Positions 54,524-63,411 of a stretch of DNA of 64,000 bases are shown in pieces. Each line of letters opens with the position of its first letter. Within the stretch, counting starts at the first letter, position 1. Under the pieces are notes generated by a model that saw nothing but the letters and a program-made list of their open reading frames with translations, was not told the DNA's origin and made no database searches. The stretch is from NCBI RefSeq assembly GCF_000282215.1, contig NZ_AKJS01000187.1, positions 1 to 64,000 of the forward strand, in the 5' to 3' direction. The translations under genes were made by a program, and so were the position numbers. Source of the stretch: Pseudomonas sp. GM21 (lineage in GTDB: Bacteria > Pseudomonadota > Gammaproteobacteria > Pseudomonadales > Pseudomonadaceae).

Positions 54524-55933
54524 ATGAATCTGAACGAGCCCATCAATGCGAATGCGCAACGCGTCGGCCAAACGGTCGGCAAATACCGCTGGACGATTTG
54601 TGCGCTGCTGTTTTTTGCCACAACCGTCAACTATCTGGACCGCCAGGTACTGAGTCTGTTGGCACCGCAACTGTCGACGCAGTTTGGCTGGAGTAACACC
54701 GACTACGCCAACATCGCCTCGGTTTTCCAGTTTGTATATGCGATTTCCATGCTGTTCGCCGGTCGCTTCGTCGACAAGATTGGCACCAAAAAAGCCTATA
54801 TCTGGGCGATTGGCATCTGGTCCACCGGTGCGGTCATGCACGCCTTTGCCGTGCCGATGGGTGAGGGTATTGGCGCCCTGAGCAGTGCGCTCGGCCTTGC
54901 CGTCATTCCGGTCTCGATTGCCGGTTTCATGCTGTCTCGCGCGGTGCTGGCGATTGGTGAAGCGGGTAACTTCCCGATCGCGATCAAAGCCACCGCAGAG
55001 TACTTCCCGAAGAAAGAGCGTTCCTTCGCCACCGGTATCTTCAACTCCGGTGCCAACGTGGGCGCAGTCCTGGCACCGATCTGCGTACCGCTGATTGCGG
55101 CTCTCTGGGGCTGGGAAGCGGCCTTTATCGTGATCGGTATGCTGGGCTTCGTCTGGGTCGCCGTCTGGATTGCGCTCTACCAGAAGCCGGATCAGCAAAA
55201 GCGCCTGTCGGCGGAAGAACTGGCGTACATCCGTAGCGATGAACCTGCGCAAGTAGCCATCCCGGAAGTGTCGGGTGTCGCTGCCAAAAAAGTCTCGTGG
55301 TTCAAGTTGCTGACCTATCGCCAGACCTGGGCGTTTGCTTTCGGCAAGTTCATGACCGATGGCGTGTGGTGGTTCTTCCTGTTCTGGCTCCCAACCTACC
55401 TGTCGGCGCAATACGGCATGAAGGGCGCGGCCATCGTGGCACCGCTGGCCGTGTTGTACAGCTTGACGATGATCGGCAGTATCGGTGGCGGCTGGTTCCC
55501 GAGCTACTTCATGAAGCGCGGCGACAAGCCGTATGACGGCCGCATGAAAGCCATGCTGGTGATCGCGCTGTTCCCGTTGGTGGTATTGCTGGCGCAGCCA
55601 TTTGGCTACATCAGCTTTTGGGTCCCTGTGTTGCTGATTGGCGTTGGCGCATCGGCGCACCAGGCGTGGTCGTGCAACATCTTCACGACGGTGTCCGACA
55701 TGTTCCCGCAAAAAACCATCGCTTCGGTGGTTGGTATTGGCGGCATGGCCGGCGGCTTGGGCGGTGTGGTGATGACCAAGGTTGGTGGTTATGTGTTCGA
55801 CTACTACAAATCGATCAACGATATTCACACCGGCTACATGATCATGTTCGCTATCTGTTCGGTCGCCTATCTGGTGGCCTGGAGCGTGATGAAGCTGCTG
55901 GTGCCACGCCACAAGGAAATCACTGATCTGTAA
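54524..55933 (+). CDS. MFS sugar-acid (hexuronate/glucarate-type) transporter
   Basis: This 469-residue protein has twelve membrane helices and belongs to the anion:cation symporter family (ExuT/GudP). YRWTICALLFFATTVNYLDRQVLSLLAPQL at the start and KATAEYFPKKERSFATGIFNSGANVGAVLAPI in the first half are typical. A hydrophilic loop of about 45 residues lies in the middle (QQKRLSAEELAYIRSDE). It imports hexuronates, glucarate, galactarate or similar acids with H+ or Na+. The two GntR-type sites upstream agree with sugar-acid control. No catabolic gene is adjacent. A strong terminator follows. Confidence 0.88.
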   Translation: MNLNEPINANAQRVGQTVGKYRWTICALLFFATTVNYLDRQVLSLLAPQLSTQFGWSNTDYANIASVFQFVYAISMLFAGRFVDKIGTKKAYIWAIGIWSTGAVMHAFAVPMGEGIGALSSALGLAVIPVSIAGFMLSRAVLAIGEAGNFPIAIKATAEYFPKKERSFATGIFNSGANVGAVLAPICVPLIAALWGWEAAFIVIGMLGFVWVAVWIALYQKPDQQKRLSAEELAYIRSDEPAQVAIPEVSGVAAKKVSWFKLLTYRQTWAFAFGKFMTDGVWWFFLFWLPTYLSAQYGMKGAAIVAPLAVLYSLTMIGSIGGGWFPSYFMKRGDKPYDGRMKAMLVIALFPLVVLLAQPFGYISFWVPVLLIGVGASAHQAWSCNIFTTVSDMFPQKTIASVVGIGGMAGGLGGVVMTKVGGYVFDYYKSINDIHTGYMIMFAICSVAYLVAWSVMKLLVPRHKEITDL

Positions 55934-55951
55934 ACAACGATCAGTGCAGTA

Positions 55952-55987
55952 GAAAGCCCCGTCCCACTTCAGTGGGGCGGGGCTTTT
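55952..55987 (+). terminator. Rho-independent terminator of the MFS gene
   Basis: AAAGCCCCG and CGGGGCTTTTT form the outer stem, with CCCACT/AGTGGG inside, ending in T5. It lies about 18 bp after the stop. Confidence 0.9.
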
Positions 55988-56096
55988 TCGTTTCAAGCAT
56001 CTGATCCGTATTTTCCCGCGCTATCTGCCTCTGTTATGCACTCAGTTGCAGGCTCACAATGACCGCAAACAGTGAGCTCAAATGTAGGAGGCCCCG

Positions 56097-56180
56097 ATGG
56101 GCAAGATGGCAATTTTCCTGGGTGGATTTCTGGTGCTGACCATTTTGATTGGCGTCCTGGCCACGATCTCTCCCGTTTGA
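56097..56180 (+). CDS. 27-residue single-span membrane peptide
   Basis: ATG 56097 is preceded at ideal distance by a full AGGAGG. The frame encodes MGKMAIFLGG, then a hydrophobic run FLVLTILIGVLATI and a stop at 56178-56180. Two Lys or polar residues at the start and one helix of about 20 residues are typical of small inner-membrane proteins. It stands between the MFS terminator and the convergent AbrB gene. The function is unknown. The ribosome site and composition make it more likely real than chance. Confidence 0.7.
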   Translation: MGKMAIFLGGFLVLTILIGVLATISPV

Positions 56181-56203
56181 TCCTTACGCCAGCAGAGTGC
56201 TGA

Positions 56204-57223
56204 TCAAACCTCTTCTCGCCACCGCCGCGCCTGAACCAGCAGTGCCGGCGCAAAGTGCAGCACCACCATGCGCACCAGATGATGAGTCAGGATGAACACC
56301 ACGTTCAGCCCGCCACTGAAGGCGACCATGGAGATGGTCTCGATTGCGCCCGGCATGTAGGCCAGCCATAACGACCAGGGATCGCTGCCCCAAACCCGCC
56401 CGGCCACGCAGGCAAACGCTGCGGCGATCAGCAACATCAGGCCAACGGACATCAACGCGGTTCGTCCATGGCGAGCGAGTTCAGCGACACTGATGTCCTT
56501 GAATTTCGACCCGATCAGCACACCAAGCAGGACGGCCGCGGAGTCGACACTCCATGACGGCATGTGAAAGCCCTGCAAATAGCCGGTCTTGACGTAGACG
56601 CCTGTGAGCACGATAGCGGTCAGCATGAACGGCGCCGGGACGCCGACGTTCAGCAGCAAACGACCCAGCAACAGGCTTAAGGCGATCAGCGATAACAGGG
56701 TCAACGCCAGGCTGATGCTCAACGGGCTGCTCTGGACAATCGCCACGGTGGTCTGCCCGGGAATTAAAAAACTCACGAGGAGGGTGATGGAGATCAGTCG
56801 CACCAGATGCACGACGATCACTTTGCCGGATGCGCGTTCGGATTCGAGCAAGTCGAATACCGCCGCGAGTGCGCCGGGGTAGACGGCCAGCAGGGTATCC
56901 TTGCGGTTCCATCCGGTGATTTTAAGCAGCGCCAAACCGGCCACCGCGCTTTGCACCATCAAGCACACCAGCATGACACCCAGGCTGGGCAAGATGGCCG
57001 CGACCGTGTGGCTGTCCCACGCCGTAAACATCAGGCCGGTCGCGATCCCCAGGACGATTTGCACATAGCCGAGGCCGAAACGCAGGGTAGGGGAGAAGCG
57101 CAGGTTGCTGGCGATCAGTGCGCTCGCGAATATCGAACCCAGCAACAGGCCATGGGGGATGCCGGCGTATTGCAGCGCGGCGCCGACGCCGGTAGCGATC
57201 AGTAAACACAATAGGGTTTTCAT
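56204..57223 (-). CDS. AbrB-type membrane protein (PF05145 family transporter)
   Basis: This 339-residue protein has two repeats of about five membrane helices each. ATG 57223 (AAGGAAGG upstream) is chosen; a longer frame adds an Arg-rich lead without a site. GIPHGLLLGSIFASALIASN and WNRKDTLLAVYPGALAAVFDLLESERASGKVIVVHLVRLISI match the AbrB membrane family. The family is misnamed as a regulator and often annotated as ammonia-monooxygenase-like. The transported compound is unknown. It is divergent from the BASS transporter gene, from which it is 191 bp apart. Confidence 0.85.
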   Translation of the reverse strand: MKTLLCLLIATGVGAALQYAGIPHGLLLGSIFASALIASNLRFSPTLRFGLGYVQIVLGIATGLMFTAWDSHTVAAILPSLGVMLVCLMVQSAVAGLALLKITGWNRKDTLLAVYPGALAAVFDLLESERASGKVIVVHLVRLISITLLVSFLIPGQTTVAIVQSSPLSISLALTLLSLIALSLLLGRLLLNVGVPAPFMLTAIVLTGVYVKTGYLQGFHMPSWSVDSAAVLLGVLIGSKFKDISVAELARHGRTALMSVGLMLLIAAAFACVAGRVWGSDPWSLWLAYMPGAIETISMVAFSGGLNVVFILTHHLVRMVVLHFAPALLVQARRWREEV

Positions 57224-57414
57224 GAGCCTTCCTTGATGAATTCCCCGACGCTTGCATCCGGGCAGCCGATGTTTTCCCACCTGACGGCATGAAACGTCAA
57301 GAACGCTGTTCATCCTGTCCTTTAGGCGACATCAGCTGGCTTACTAGCGTTAGTCGGTAATCAGCGGACGGGCTAGAGTCGTGCTCACGTTCCTGGCAAA
57401 CCCGGATGACCCTG

Positions 57415-58413
57415 ATGACGCGCCCTCGATTCTTACCCGACAACTTCACCCTGACCCTGATCGGCGTCGTACTGCTCGCCAGTGTGTTGCCCGTCAGCGG
57501 TCAGGTCGCGGTGGGCTTCGGGTGGCTGACCAACATCGCCATCGCCCTGCTGTTTTTTCTGCATGGCGCCAAGCTGTCTCGCGAGTCGATCATCGCCGGT
57601 GCCGGGCATTGGCGGCTGCATGTGCTGGTGTTCAGTCTGACCTTTGTGCTGTTTCCGCTGCTCGGTCTGGCGCTGAAGCCGGTGCTGTCGCCGCTGATCG
57701 GTGATGATCTGTACATGGGCATGCTCTACCTCTGCGCGCTGCCCGCGACGGTGCAGTCGGCCATTGCCTTTACCTCCCTGGCGCGAGGCAACATTCCGGC
57801 GGCGATTTGCAGTGCGGCGGCGTCCAGTCTGTTCGGAATCTTTATCACGCCATTGCTGGTGACGCTGCTGCTGAATGTGCACGGCGATGGCGGTTCGACC
57901 CTCGATGCGATCGTGAAAATCAGCGTGCAACTGCTGCTGCCCTTTATTGCCGGGCAGATTGCGCGACGCTGGATCGGCGCCTGGGTCGGGCGCAACAAGA
58001 GTTGGCTGAAGTTCGTGGATCAGGGGTCGATTCTGCTGGTGGTCTTCGGCGCGTTCAGCGAAGCGGTGAACGAGGGCATCTGGCACCAGATCCCGCTTTG
58101 GGAACTGGCCGGGCTGGTGGTGGCTTGCTGCGTATTGCTGGGTTTGGTATTGGTGGCTTCAACGGTGCTGGGCAAAGCCTTTGGTTTCAATCTGGAAGAC
58201 CGCATTACCATCGTGTTCTGCGGTTCGAAGAAAAGTCTGGCCACCGGTGTGCCGATGGCCCAGGTGCTGTTCGCCGGCAGCACCATTGGCGTGTTGATCC
58301 TGCCGTTGATGCTGTTCCATCAAATCCAGCTGATGGTCTGTGCCGTGCTGGCCCAGCGCTACGCCAAACGCCAGGAATCGGTTGCTGAGTTGATGGCGCA
58401 AGTAGATCCTTGA
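57415..58413 (+). CDS. Bile-acid:sodium symporter (BASS) family transporter
   Basis: This 332-residue membrane protein has about ten helices. ATG 57415 gives the usual MTRPRFLPDNFTL start; an ATG three codons earlier is possible. FFLHGAKLSRESIIAGAGHWRLH and VFCGSKKSLATGVPMAQVLF are hallmarks of the SBF-like group (PF13593). It probably co-transports an organic anion with Na+. It is divergent from AbrB and followed 33 bp later by a phosphodiesterase gene. Confidence 0.88.
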   Translation: MTRPRFLPDNFTLTLIGVVLLASVLPVSGQVAVGFGWLTNIAIALLFFLHGAKLSRESIIAGAGHWRLHVLVFSLTFVLFPLLGLALKPVLSPLIGDDLYMGMLYLCALPATVQSAIAFTSLARGNIPAAICSAAASSLFGIFITPLLVTLLLNVHGDGGSTLDAIVKISVQLLLPFIAGQIARRWIGAWVGRNKSWLKFVDQGSILLVVFGAFSEAVNEGIWHQIPLWELAGLVVACCVLLGLVLVASTVLGKAFGFNLEDRITIVFCGSKKSLATGVPMAQVLFAGSTIGVLILPLMLFHQIQLMVCAVLAQRYAKRQESVAELMAQVDP

Positions 58414-58446
58414 TTGTCTGGGTCCTAGCCTCGTCTGGAGTGATGC

Positions 58447-58905
58447 ATGAAGGTTGGCGTGATTTCCGATACCCACGGTTTGCTCCGCACCGAAGCGGTT
58501 GCCGCGCTGGAGGGGTGTGAGCGGATCATTCACGCAGGCGACATCGGTAGCCGGGACATTCTCGATCAACTGGCGTCGATAGCCCCGCTGCATGTGGTGC
58601 GCGGGAACAACGATCTGGGCGAGTCTTGGGCAGAACCGCTGGATGATCTTCTGTGTTTTGAGCTGAACGGATGGGGCACATTGCTGGTGCATGACATCGC
58701 CGATGTTCCGGTCGTGCTCGATGCAGGCATCAAGCTGGTGATCACCGGCCATTCGCACAAACCACGCATCGAATGGCGCGGTGAGCGGTTATTTCTCAAT
58801 CCCGGCAGTGCGGGACGGCGGCGTTTCAAGCTGCCGGTGACGCTGGCGTTGATTGAGGTGCTTGAGGGCTCGATTGAGCCGCGTCTGGTTTCGTTGCTGG
58901 AATGA
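58447..58905 (+). CDS. YfcE/MJ0936-type metallophosphoesterase
   Basis: This 152-residue enzyme has all calcineurin-fold motifs: ISDTHG (D, H), IIHAGDIG, VVRGNND, LLVHD and ITGHSHKP, with LNPGSAGRRR at the end. It hydrolyses phosphodiester bonds with two metal ions in the cytoplasm. It is near the BASS gene and probably co-transcribed with it. The natural substrate is unknown. Confidence 0.9.
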   Translation: MKVGVISDTHGLLRTEAVAALEGCERIIHAGDIGSRDILDQLASIAPLHVVRGNNDLGESWAEPLDDLLCFELNGWGTLLVHDIADVPVVLDAGIKLVITGHSHKPRIEWRGERLFLNPGSAGRRRFKLPVTLALIEVLEGSIEPRLVSLLE

Positions 58906-58923
58906 ATTTTTTCCGCATCGATT

Positions 58924-59883
58924 CTATTCCACCTCATGTCGGAGAAAACCAGGAGGTAATTCGCCAATGCCTTGCAGTCGGGCTTCGAGAAACTCGCGCA
59001 ACACGCGAACCTTTGTCGAAAAGCGGCGATTGGGAAGGTAAGCCATGTAAATCTGTCTGCCTGTCAGCGAATTAACGAAACGATAGTCCGGCAGGACAAT
59101 TTGCAATTGACCGTTCAACAGCAGGTCTCGCACTAGCCAGATTTCGAATTCCGCTATTCCCAGCCCCCCACAAACTGCTTCGAGCAACAGTTCCGAGTTG
59201 TCTGATTGAAGATTGCCTTGCGGGAAAATCGAATGTTTTTCCTCGTCCCGGACAAAATACCAATGGGGGTCGCTATCCGGGTGTACGTAGACCAGACAGT
59301 TATGGGCGCTCAGATCGCCAGGCGTCTGGGGATGTCCATGCTGTGCAAGGTATTCAGGTGTGGCGCAAAGCAGCGAATCGTTGCGGGAAATCGGGTAGGC
59401 GATCAGGTTCTCCAAATGGTTTTCACCCTCATGGATATCCAGATCAAAGCCCCCGACGATCATATCGTTGTGATTATCTGTCAGGCGCAGATCCATCTGG
59501 ATGCCGGGGTACATCTTTAGAAAGGGGGCGATCAGCGGCGCGAGGAAACGCCTGCCGAACGCCACGGGTGACGTGAGTTTCAGAGGGCCACTGGGTGCAA
59601 GGTTGAGATCGCTGACCACGCGCAAGGTGTCATCCAGGTCGGCGATCATCGACAACGCCCGCGCGTGATAGATCTGCCCCGCCTCGGTCAGCGCGACGAT
59701 ATGCGTGGTGCGATGGAGCAGGGTGGTGTTCAGCGATTTTTCCAACGCCGAAATGGTCCGGGTCAACGTCGAAGGAGAAACGTGCATCTCTCGGGCGGCC
59801 GCGGAAAAGCTGCCCAACTCAACGACTTTCACCAAGGCCCTCATCACCCCAAGATGATCGATGCGTGCAATTTCGGAGCTCAT
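58924..59883 (-). CDS. LysR family regulator of the asparaginase-transporter operon
   Basis: This 319-residue protein starts at ATG 59883 in the form MSSEIARIDHLGVMRALVKVVELGSFSAAAREMHVSPSTLTRTI, a normal LysR helix-turn-helix. The effector domain follows from about 95 (PSGPLKLTSPVAFGRRFLAPLIAPFLKMYPGIQM). It is divergent from the asparaginase gene with 158 bp between the starts. It is therefore the probable activator or repressor of that operon and of itself. An in-frame ATG ten codons upstream is less likely. Confidence 0.88.
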   Translation of the reverse strand: MSSEIARIDHLGVMRALVKVVELGSFSAAAREMHVSPSTLTRTISALEKSLNTTLLHRTTHIVALTEAGQIYHARALSMIADLDDTLRVVSDLNLAPSGPLKLTSPVAFGRRFLAPLIAPFLKMYPGIQMDLRLTDNHNDMIVGGFDLDIHEGENHLENLIAYPISRNDSLLCATPEYLAQHGHPQTPGDLSAHNCLVYVHPDSDPHWYFVRDEEKHSIFPQGNLQSDNSELLLEAVCGGLGIAEFEIWLVRDLLLNGQLQIVLPDYRFVNSLTGRQIYMAYLPNRRFSTKVRVLREFLEARLQGIGELPPGFLRHEVE

Positions 59884-60041
59884 TTCAGGTTGATGCCTTT
59901 GCGCTGGGTGCAAAACCGAATTCCTTTACTCGATGTTCCACCGGTTTTTATCGGAATATAGACTCAAACCCATGCCGTGCGCACATCCTTGTTGCCCGTC
60001 AACGAATATTCCCCGTTGCAAGTCGGAGTTTGAAGAACCTC

Positions 60042-61058
60042 ATGAATTTTCCTGCCCATGTTCCAATCGCCATTGCCACTCGAAACGAACATGTGGAGCG
60101 AATCCATTGGGGGTCAGTGGCCGTGGTGGATAGCGAGGGCGCGTTACTGGCCTACGCTGGCGACCCGGCCTCCATGACATTTTCCCGTTCTACGCTCAAG
60201 CCCTTTCAGGCCGTTCCTTTTGTCCGTGACGGCGGCCCCGAGCGTTTTGGCTTTACCGATGATCAGGTAGCTTTGATGTGCGCCAGCCATTCCGGGGAAG
60301 CGTCGCACGTCGATGCAGTGAGCAACATGCTGACGAAAATCGGTCACGAAGTTCATGACCTGGGATGCGGCTGCCATTTGCCGGACTTCTACAGTGGCGA
60401 CAATCTGCCGCCCCAAGGTTTCCACTTTGATCAACGCCACCACAACTGTTCCGGAAAACACACCGGATTTCTTGCCTACTGCCGCCTCCACGGATTAGAG
60501 AGTAGTTCCTACCTGGCGCCCGAACATCCCTTGCAACGCGATATCCAGCGGGTCGTCGCAGGGTTGACGCGGATGCCGCAAAATCAGCTTTGGACGGGGA
60601 CTGACGGCTGTAACGCGCCCAACCTGGGAATGCCGCTCTCGCGACTTGCGCTGTTATGGGCACGTCTGGCCAGTGGTGATGCCGGGAACGACACAAGCCT
60701 CAGTCCTGTTTTGCAGCGGCTGTTCGACGCCATGCGTCGTCATCCTCAGATGGTCTCCGGTACCGGTCGATCCGATCTGGGCATCACCCTGTCCTCCAAT
60801 GGTGATTGGGTCGCCAAAACGGGGGCTGATGGCGTACAGACGGTGGGTATCCGCAGTCGCGGACTGGGCGTGGCGGTCAAGGTCAGCGATGGTGATTTTC
60901 CCAGTGTGTTTGCCGTCACCATCTCAGTGCTCAAGCAGTTGGGCGTGTTGGAAGGCGAGAATCAGTTATTGGCAACTTGGGCAGATCCCGCGTTGAACAA
61001 TTGCAATGGCGCCCCGGTGGGGCAATTGAAAGCCACTGTGCAATTGAAGTTCGTCTAA
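60042..61058 (+). CDS. Asparaginase II family protein (AnsA/thermolabile Rhizobium type)
   Basis: This 338-residue protein starts at ATG 60042, where similarity begins; the frame is open for 59 codons upstream without support. Family marks of PF06089 are DPASMTFSRSTLKPFQAVPF, CASHSGEASHV and HHNCSGKHTGFLAYC, with the later GVQTVGIRSRGLGVAVKVSDG. The family is unrelated to E. coli asparaginases. It hydrolyses asparagine to aspartate and ammonia. It is followed by an ABC transporter for acidic amino acids, so uptake and deamidation are linked. Confidence 0.9.
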   Translation: MNFPAHVPIAIATRNEHVERIHWGSVAVVDSEGALLAYAGDPASMTFSRSTLKPFQAVPFVRDGGPERFGFTDDQVALMCASHSGEASHVDAVSNMLTKIGHEVHDLGCGCHLPDFYSGDNLPPQGFHFDQRHHNCSGKHTGFLAYCRLHGLESSSYLAPEHPLQRDIQRVVAGLTRMPQNQLWTGTDGCNAPNLGMPLSRLALLWARLASGDAGNDTSLSPVLQRLFDAMRRHPQMVSGTGRSDLGITLSSNGDWVAKTGADGVQTVGIRSRGLGVAVKVSDGDFPSVFAVTISVLKQLGVLEGENQLLATWADPALNNCNGAPVGQLKATVQLKFV

Positions 61059-61108
61059 TGCACAGTGCCGGCAGACACGAATCAGACATCTAACGCAGAG
61101 CTCAAGCC

Positions 61109-61873
61109 ATGCAATCGACGCGCTCACTGGATCAGAAACCCCCAGCCATTTCATTGCGGGCAGTGAACAAATTTTTCGCCAGTCAACAGGTGCTGTTTGA
61201 TGTAGACCTGCAAGTACAACCCGGTGAAGTGGTGGTGATTATCGGCCCCTCCGGTTCGGGTAAATCGACGTTGTGCCGGTGCATCAATCGTCTGGAAGCG
61301 ATCGACAGCGGCGAGATTTTTCTGCACGGTGAACGCCTTCCGGAAGAGGGCGGTGCGTTGGCGAAGATGCGTGCCAAAGTGGGCATGGTCTTCCAGAACT
61401 TCAATTTGTTTGCCCACCGGACAGCGATGCAGAATGTTGCGATGGGCCCACGCAAAGTCCTCGGCATGAGTCGTCAGGATGCCGAGGCATGGGCCATGCA
61501 ACTGCTTGATCAGGTCGGCTTGGGGCACAAGGGCAAGGCGTATCCCGCAGAGTTGTCGGGTGGACAGCAGCAACGCGTCGCGCTCGCTCGTTCGCTGGCG
61601 ATGAAACCCAGTGTCATGTTGTTTGATGAGCCCACCTCCGCGCTTGATCCTGAAATGGTCAACGAGGTGCTGAAGGTGATGGTCGAATTGGCCCGCAGCG
61701 GTATGACCATGGTGGTGGTCACGCATGAAATGGGCTTCGCACGCTCGGCCGCTGACCGGATCGTTTTCATGGACGCCGGTCGCATCGTCGAAAGTGCGCC
61801 CCCCGAGATTTTTTTCAGCGCTCCGCGTTCAGAGCGTGCTCGCGATTTTCTTTCCAAAGTACTCGCACACTGA
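61109..61873 (+). CDS. Glutamate/aspartate-type ABC transporter ATP-binding protein
   Basis: This 254-residue GlnQ-class ATPase has Walker A GPSGSGKST, signature LSGGQQQRVALARSL and Walker B VMLFDEPTSALDPE, with switch THEMGFARSAADRI. The lead of about 15 residues is unusual but the core is complete. It comes 50 bp after the asparaginase gene and before a binding protein and two permeases. It is a close relative of the ATPase at 2634. Confidence 0.92.
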   Translation: MQSTRSLDQKPPAISLRAVNKFFASQQVLFDVDLQVQPGEVVVIIGPSGSGKSTLCRCINRLEAIDSGEIFLHGERLPEEGGALAKMRAKVGMVFQNFNLFAHRTAMQNVAMGPRKVLGMSRQDAEAWAMQLLDQVGLGHKGKAYPAELSGGQQQRVALARSLAMKPSVMLFDEPTSALDPEMVNEVLKVMVELARSGMTMVVVTHEMGFARSAADRIVFMDAGRIVESAPPEIFFSAPRSERARDFLSKVLAH

Positions 61874-61912
61874 ATCAATTAGTCGAAACCACAATAACAA
61901 GAGAAATACACC

Positions 61913-62752
61913 ATGCGCCCAAACCGATTTGCTGCTCTAAGCCTTTCCCTGCTGACGTCCTGCATATTCGCCGGCCTTGCGTCGGCCGATACGACAGAGA
62001 AATTCGCGGCCGATTCGACGATGGCCAAGATTCACGAGCGAGGCAAGCTGGTCGTTGGCACCTCGCTGAACACGCTGATGTTCTCCTCACGCAACCCCAT
62101 GACCGGGAATGTCGAGGGCTTCGAGGCTGAACTGGCAAGGATGCTGGCCAAACGGCTGACAGGATCGGAAGACAACATCGAGTGGGTCAGCACGACGCCG
62201 GAAAACCGCATTCCGTTGGTGCAGAACAAACGCGTCGACCTGGTCATCTCGACCATGACGGTGACGGATGAACGCAAACAGGTCATCGGGTTTGCCGGTC
62301 CGTATTACCTCGCGGGGCAAGATTCGCTGGTCCGGGCGGATGACCATTCGATCAATAAAACTGCAGACCTCGACACCAAGACCGTCTGCGTCCTGAGCGG
62401 CACCACCGTTGAACGCAACCTCAAACCGTTGGCGCCCAATGCCAAGATAGTCACCTTTAGCGACGCCTCGGCGTGCGTGGAAGGGCTGATCGATAAACGT
62501 TTCGATGCCTATGTCGACGACGGCGCCACGCTGGTCGGCGAGTCGATGCGTCAGCCCGGCAAATTGCGCGTAGTCGGCGCCCCTTTCACCGAGGAGCCCT
62601 ACGGGATTGCCGTCGCCAAGGAAGACAAGACCTGGCGTGACTGGATCAACACGCAACTGAGCACGTCGATTCGTGATGGCCAGTGGCAAAAAATGTATGA
62701 CAAGGAACTCGAAGCCGGTTTGGGCGCGCCCCAAGTGCCCGTCATCCAATAA
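61913..62752 (+). CDS. Glutamate/aspartate-type ABC substrate-binding protein
   Basis: This 279-residue protein has a signal peptide (LSLSLLTSCIFAGLASA). The mature part is a GluB-like binder: ERGKLVVGTSLNTLMFSSRNPMTGNVEGFEAELARMLAKRL, then ENRIPLVQNKRVDLVISTMTVTDERK and VCVLSGTTVERNL. It probably binds Asn, Asp, Gln or Glu, since asparaginase is in the same operon. It lies 39 bp after the ATPase with an AACAAGAG upstream. Confidence 0.88.
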   Translation: MRPNRFAALSLSLLTSCIFAGLASADTTEKFAADSTMAKIHERGKLVVGTSLNTLMFSSRNPMTGNVEGFEAELARMLAKRLTGSEDNIEWVSTTPENRIPLVQNKRVDLVISTMTVTDERKQVIGFAGPYYLAGQDSLVRADDHSINKTADLDTKTVCVLSGTTVERNLKPLAPNAKIVTFSDASACVEGLIDKRFDAYVDDGATLVGESMRQPGKLRVVGAPFTEEPYGIAVAKEDKTWRDWINTQLSTSIRDGQWQKMYDKELEAGLGAPQVPVIQ

Positions 62753-62778
62753 GAAAAAATCCACAGAGGGTGACCTTG

Positions 62779-63411
62779 ATGCCTTATATCGAACGCTTTC
62801 TTGGGGGTATCGCGATAAGCGTCGAGCTCACCCTGCTGTCCTTCGCCATAGCCATTGTCCTGGGACTGCTGCTGGCGGTCATGAGGGTCAGTCCATGGCC
62901 GACGTTTCGCTGGTTCGCCAGCGGCTACGTCGAACTCATGCGGATGATGCCGCTTCTGGCGCTATTACTGCTGTTTACCTTCGGATTGCCCAAGCTCGGT
63001 TTCATCTATTCGCTGTTCACCTCCACGGTCCTGGTGCTGGGCTTGTATAGCGCTGCCTGGATCTGTGAGGTGGTGAGGGCGGGCATCAATACTGTTTCTC
63101 TGGGGCAGATCGAAGCCGCTCGAAGCATCGGGATGCGCTTTGATCAGATACTCAGCGAAGTGGTGTTACCGCAAGCGGTGCAGTCGGTCATCGCACCGCT
63201 GGGAAATCTGTTCATCATTCAAATCAAGGCGTCTGCCATTGGCGCTGCAATTGGTGTCGCGGATATCACCTACACCGCGCAGAGGATCAACTTCGATACG
63301 GCCTTGGCCGTGCCGACTTTCCTTGGCGCCATGGCTGCCTATTTACTGCTGACCCTTCCCGCCGGCTGGTTCTTTCGCTACCTGGAGCAAAAAATGGCGG
63401 TGATCCGATGA
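62779..63411 (+). CDS. Glutamate/aspartate-type ABC permease, first of two
   Basis: This 210-residue permease starts at ATG 62779 behind GAGGGTG. It has about five helices, with VELMRMMPLLALLLLFTFGLPKLGF and the EAA loop EAARSIGMRFDQILSEVVLPQAVQSVIAP. Its stop overlaps the next start by ATGA. Relatives are GluC of the GluABCD system. It should form a heterodimer with the following protein. Confidence 0.9.
   Translation: MPYIERFLGGIAISVELTLLSFAIAIVLGLLLAVMRVSPWPTFRWFASGYVELMRMMPLLALLLLFTFGLPKLGFIYSLFTSTVLVLGLYSAAWICEVVRAGINTVSLGQIEAARSIGMRFDQILSEVVLPQAVQSVIAPLGNLFIIQIKASAIGAAIGVADITYTAQRINFDTALAVPTFLGAMAAYLLLTLPAGWFFRYLEQKMAVIR

Noticed and set aside
54311..55996. A 561-codon minus-strand frame
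   Set aside because: It is antisense to the MFS transporter and has the odd composition of a shadow frame.
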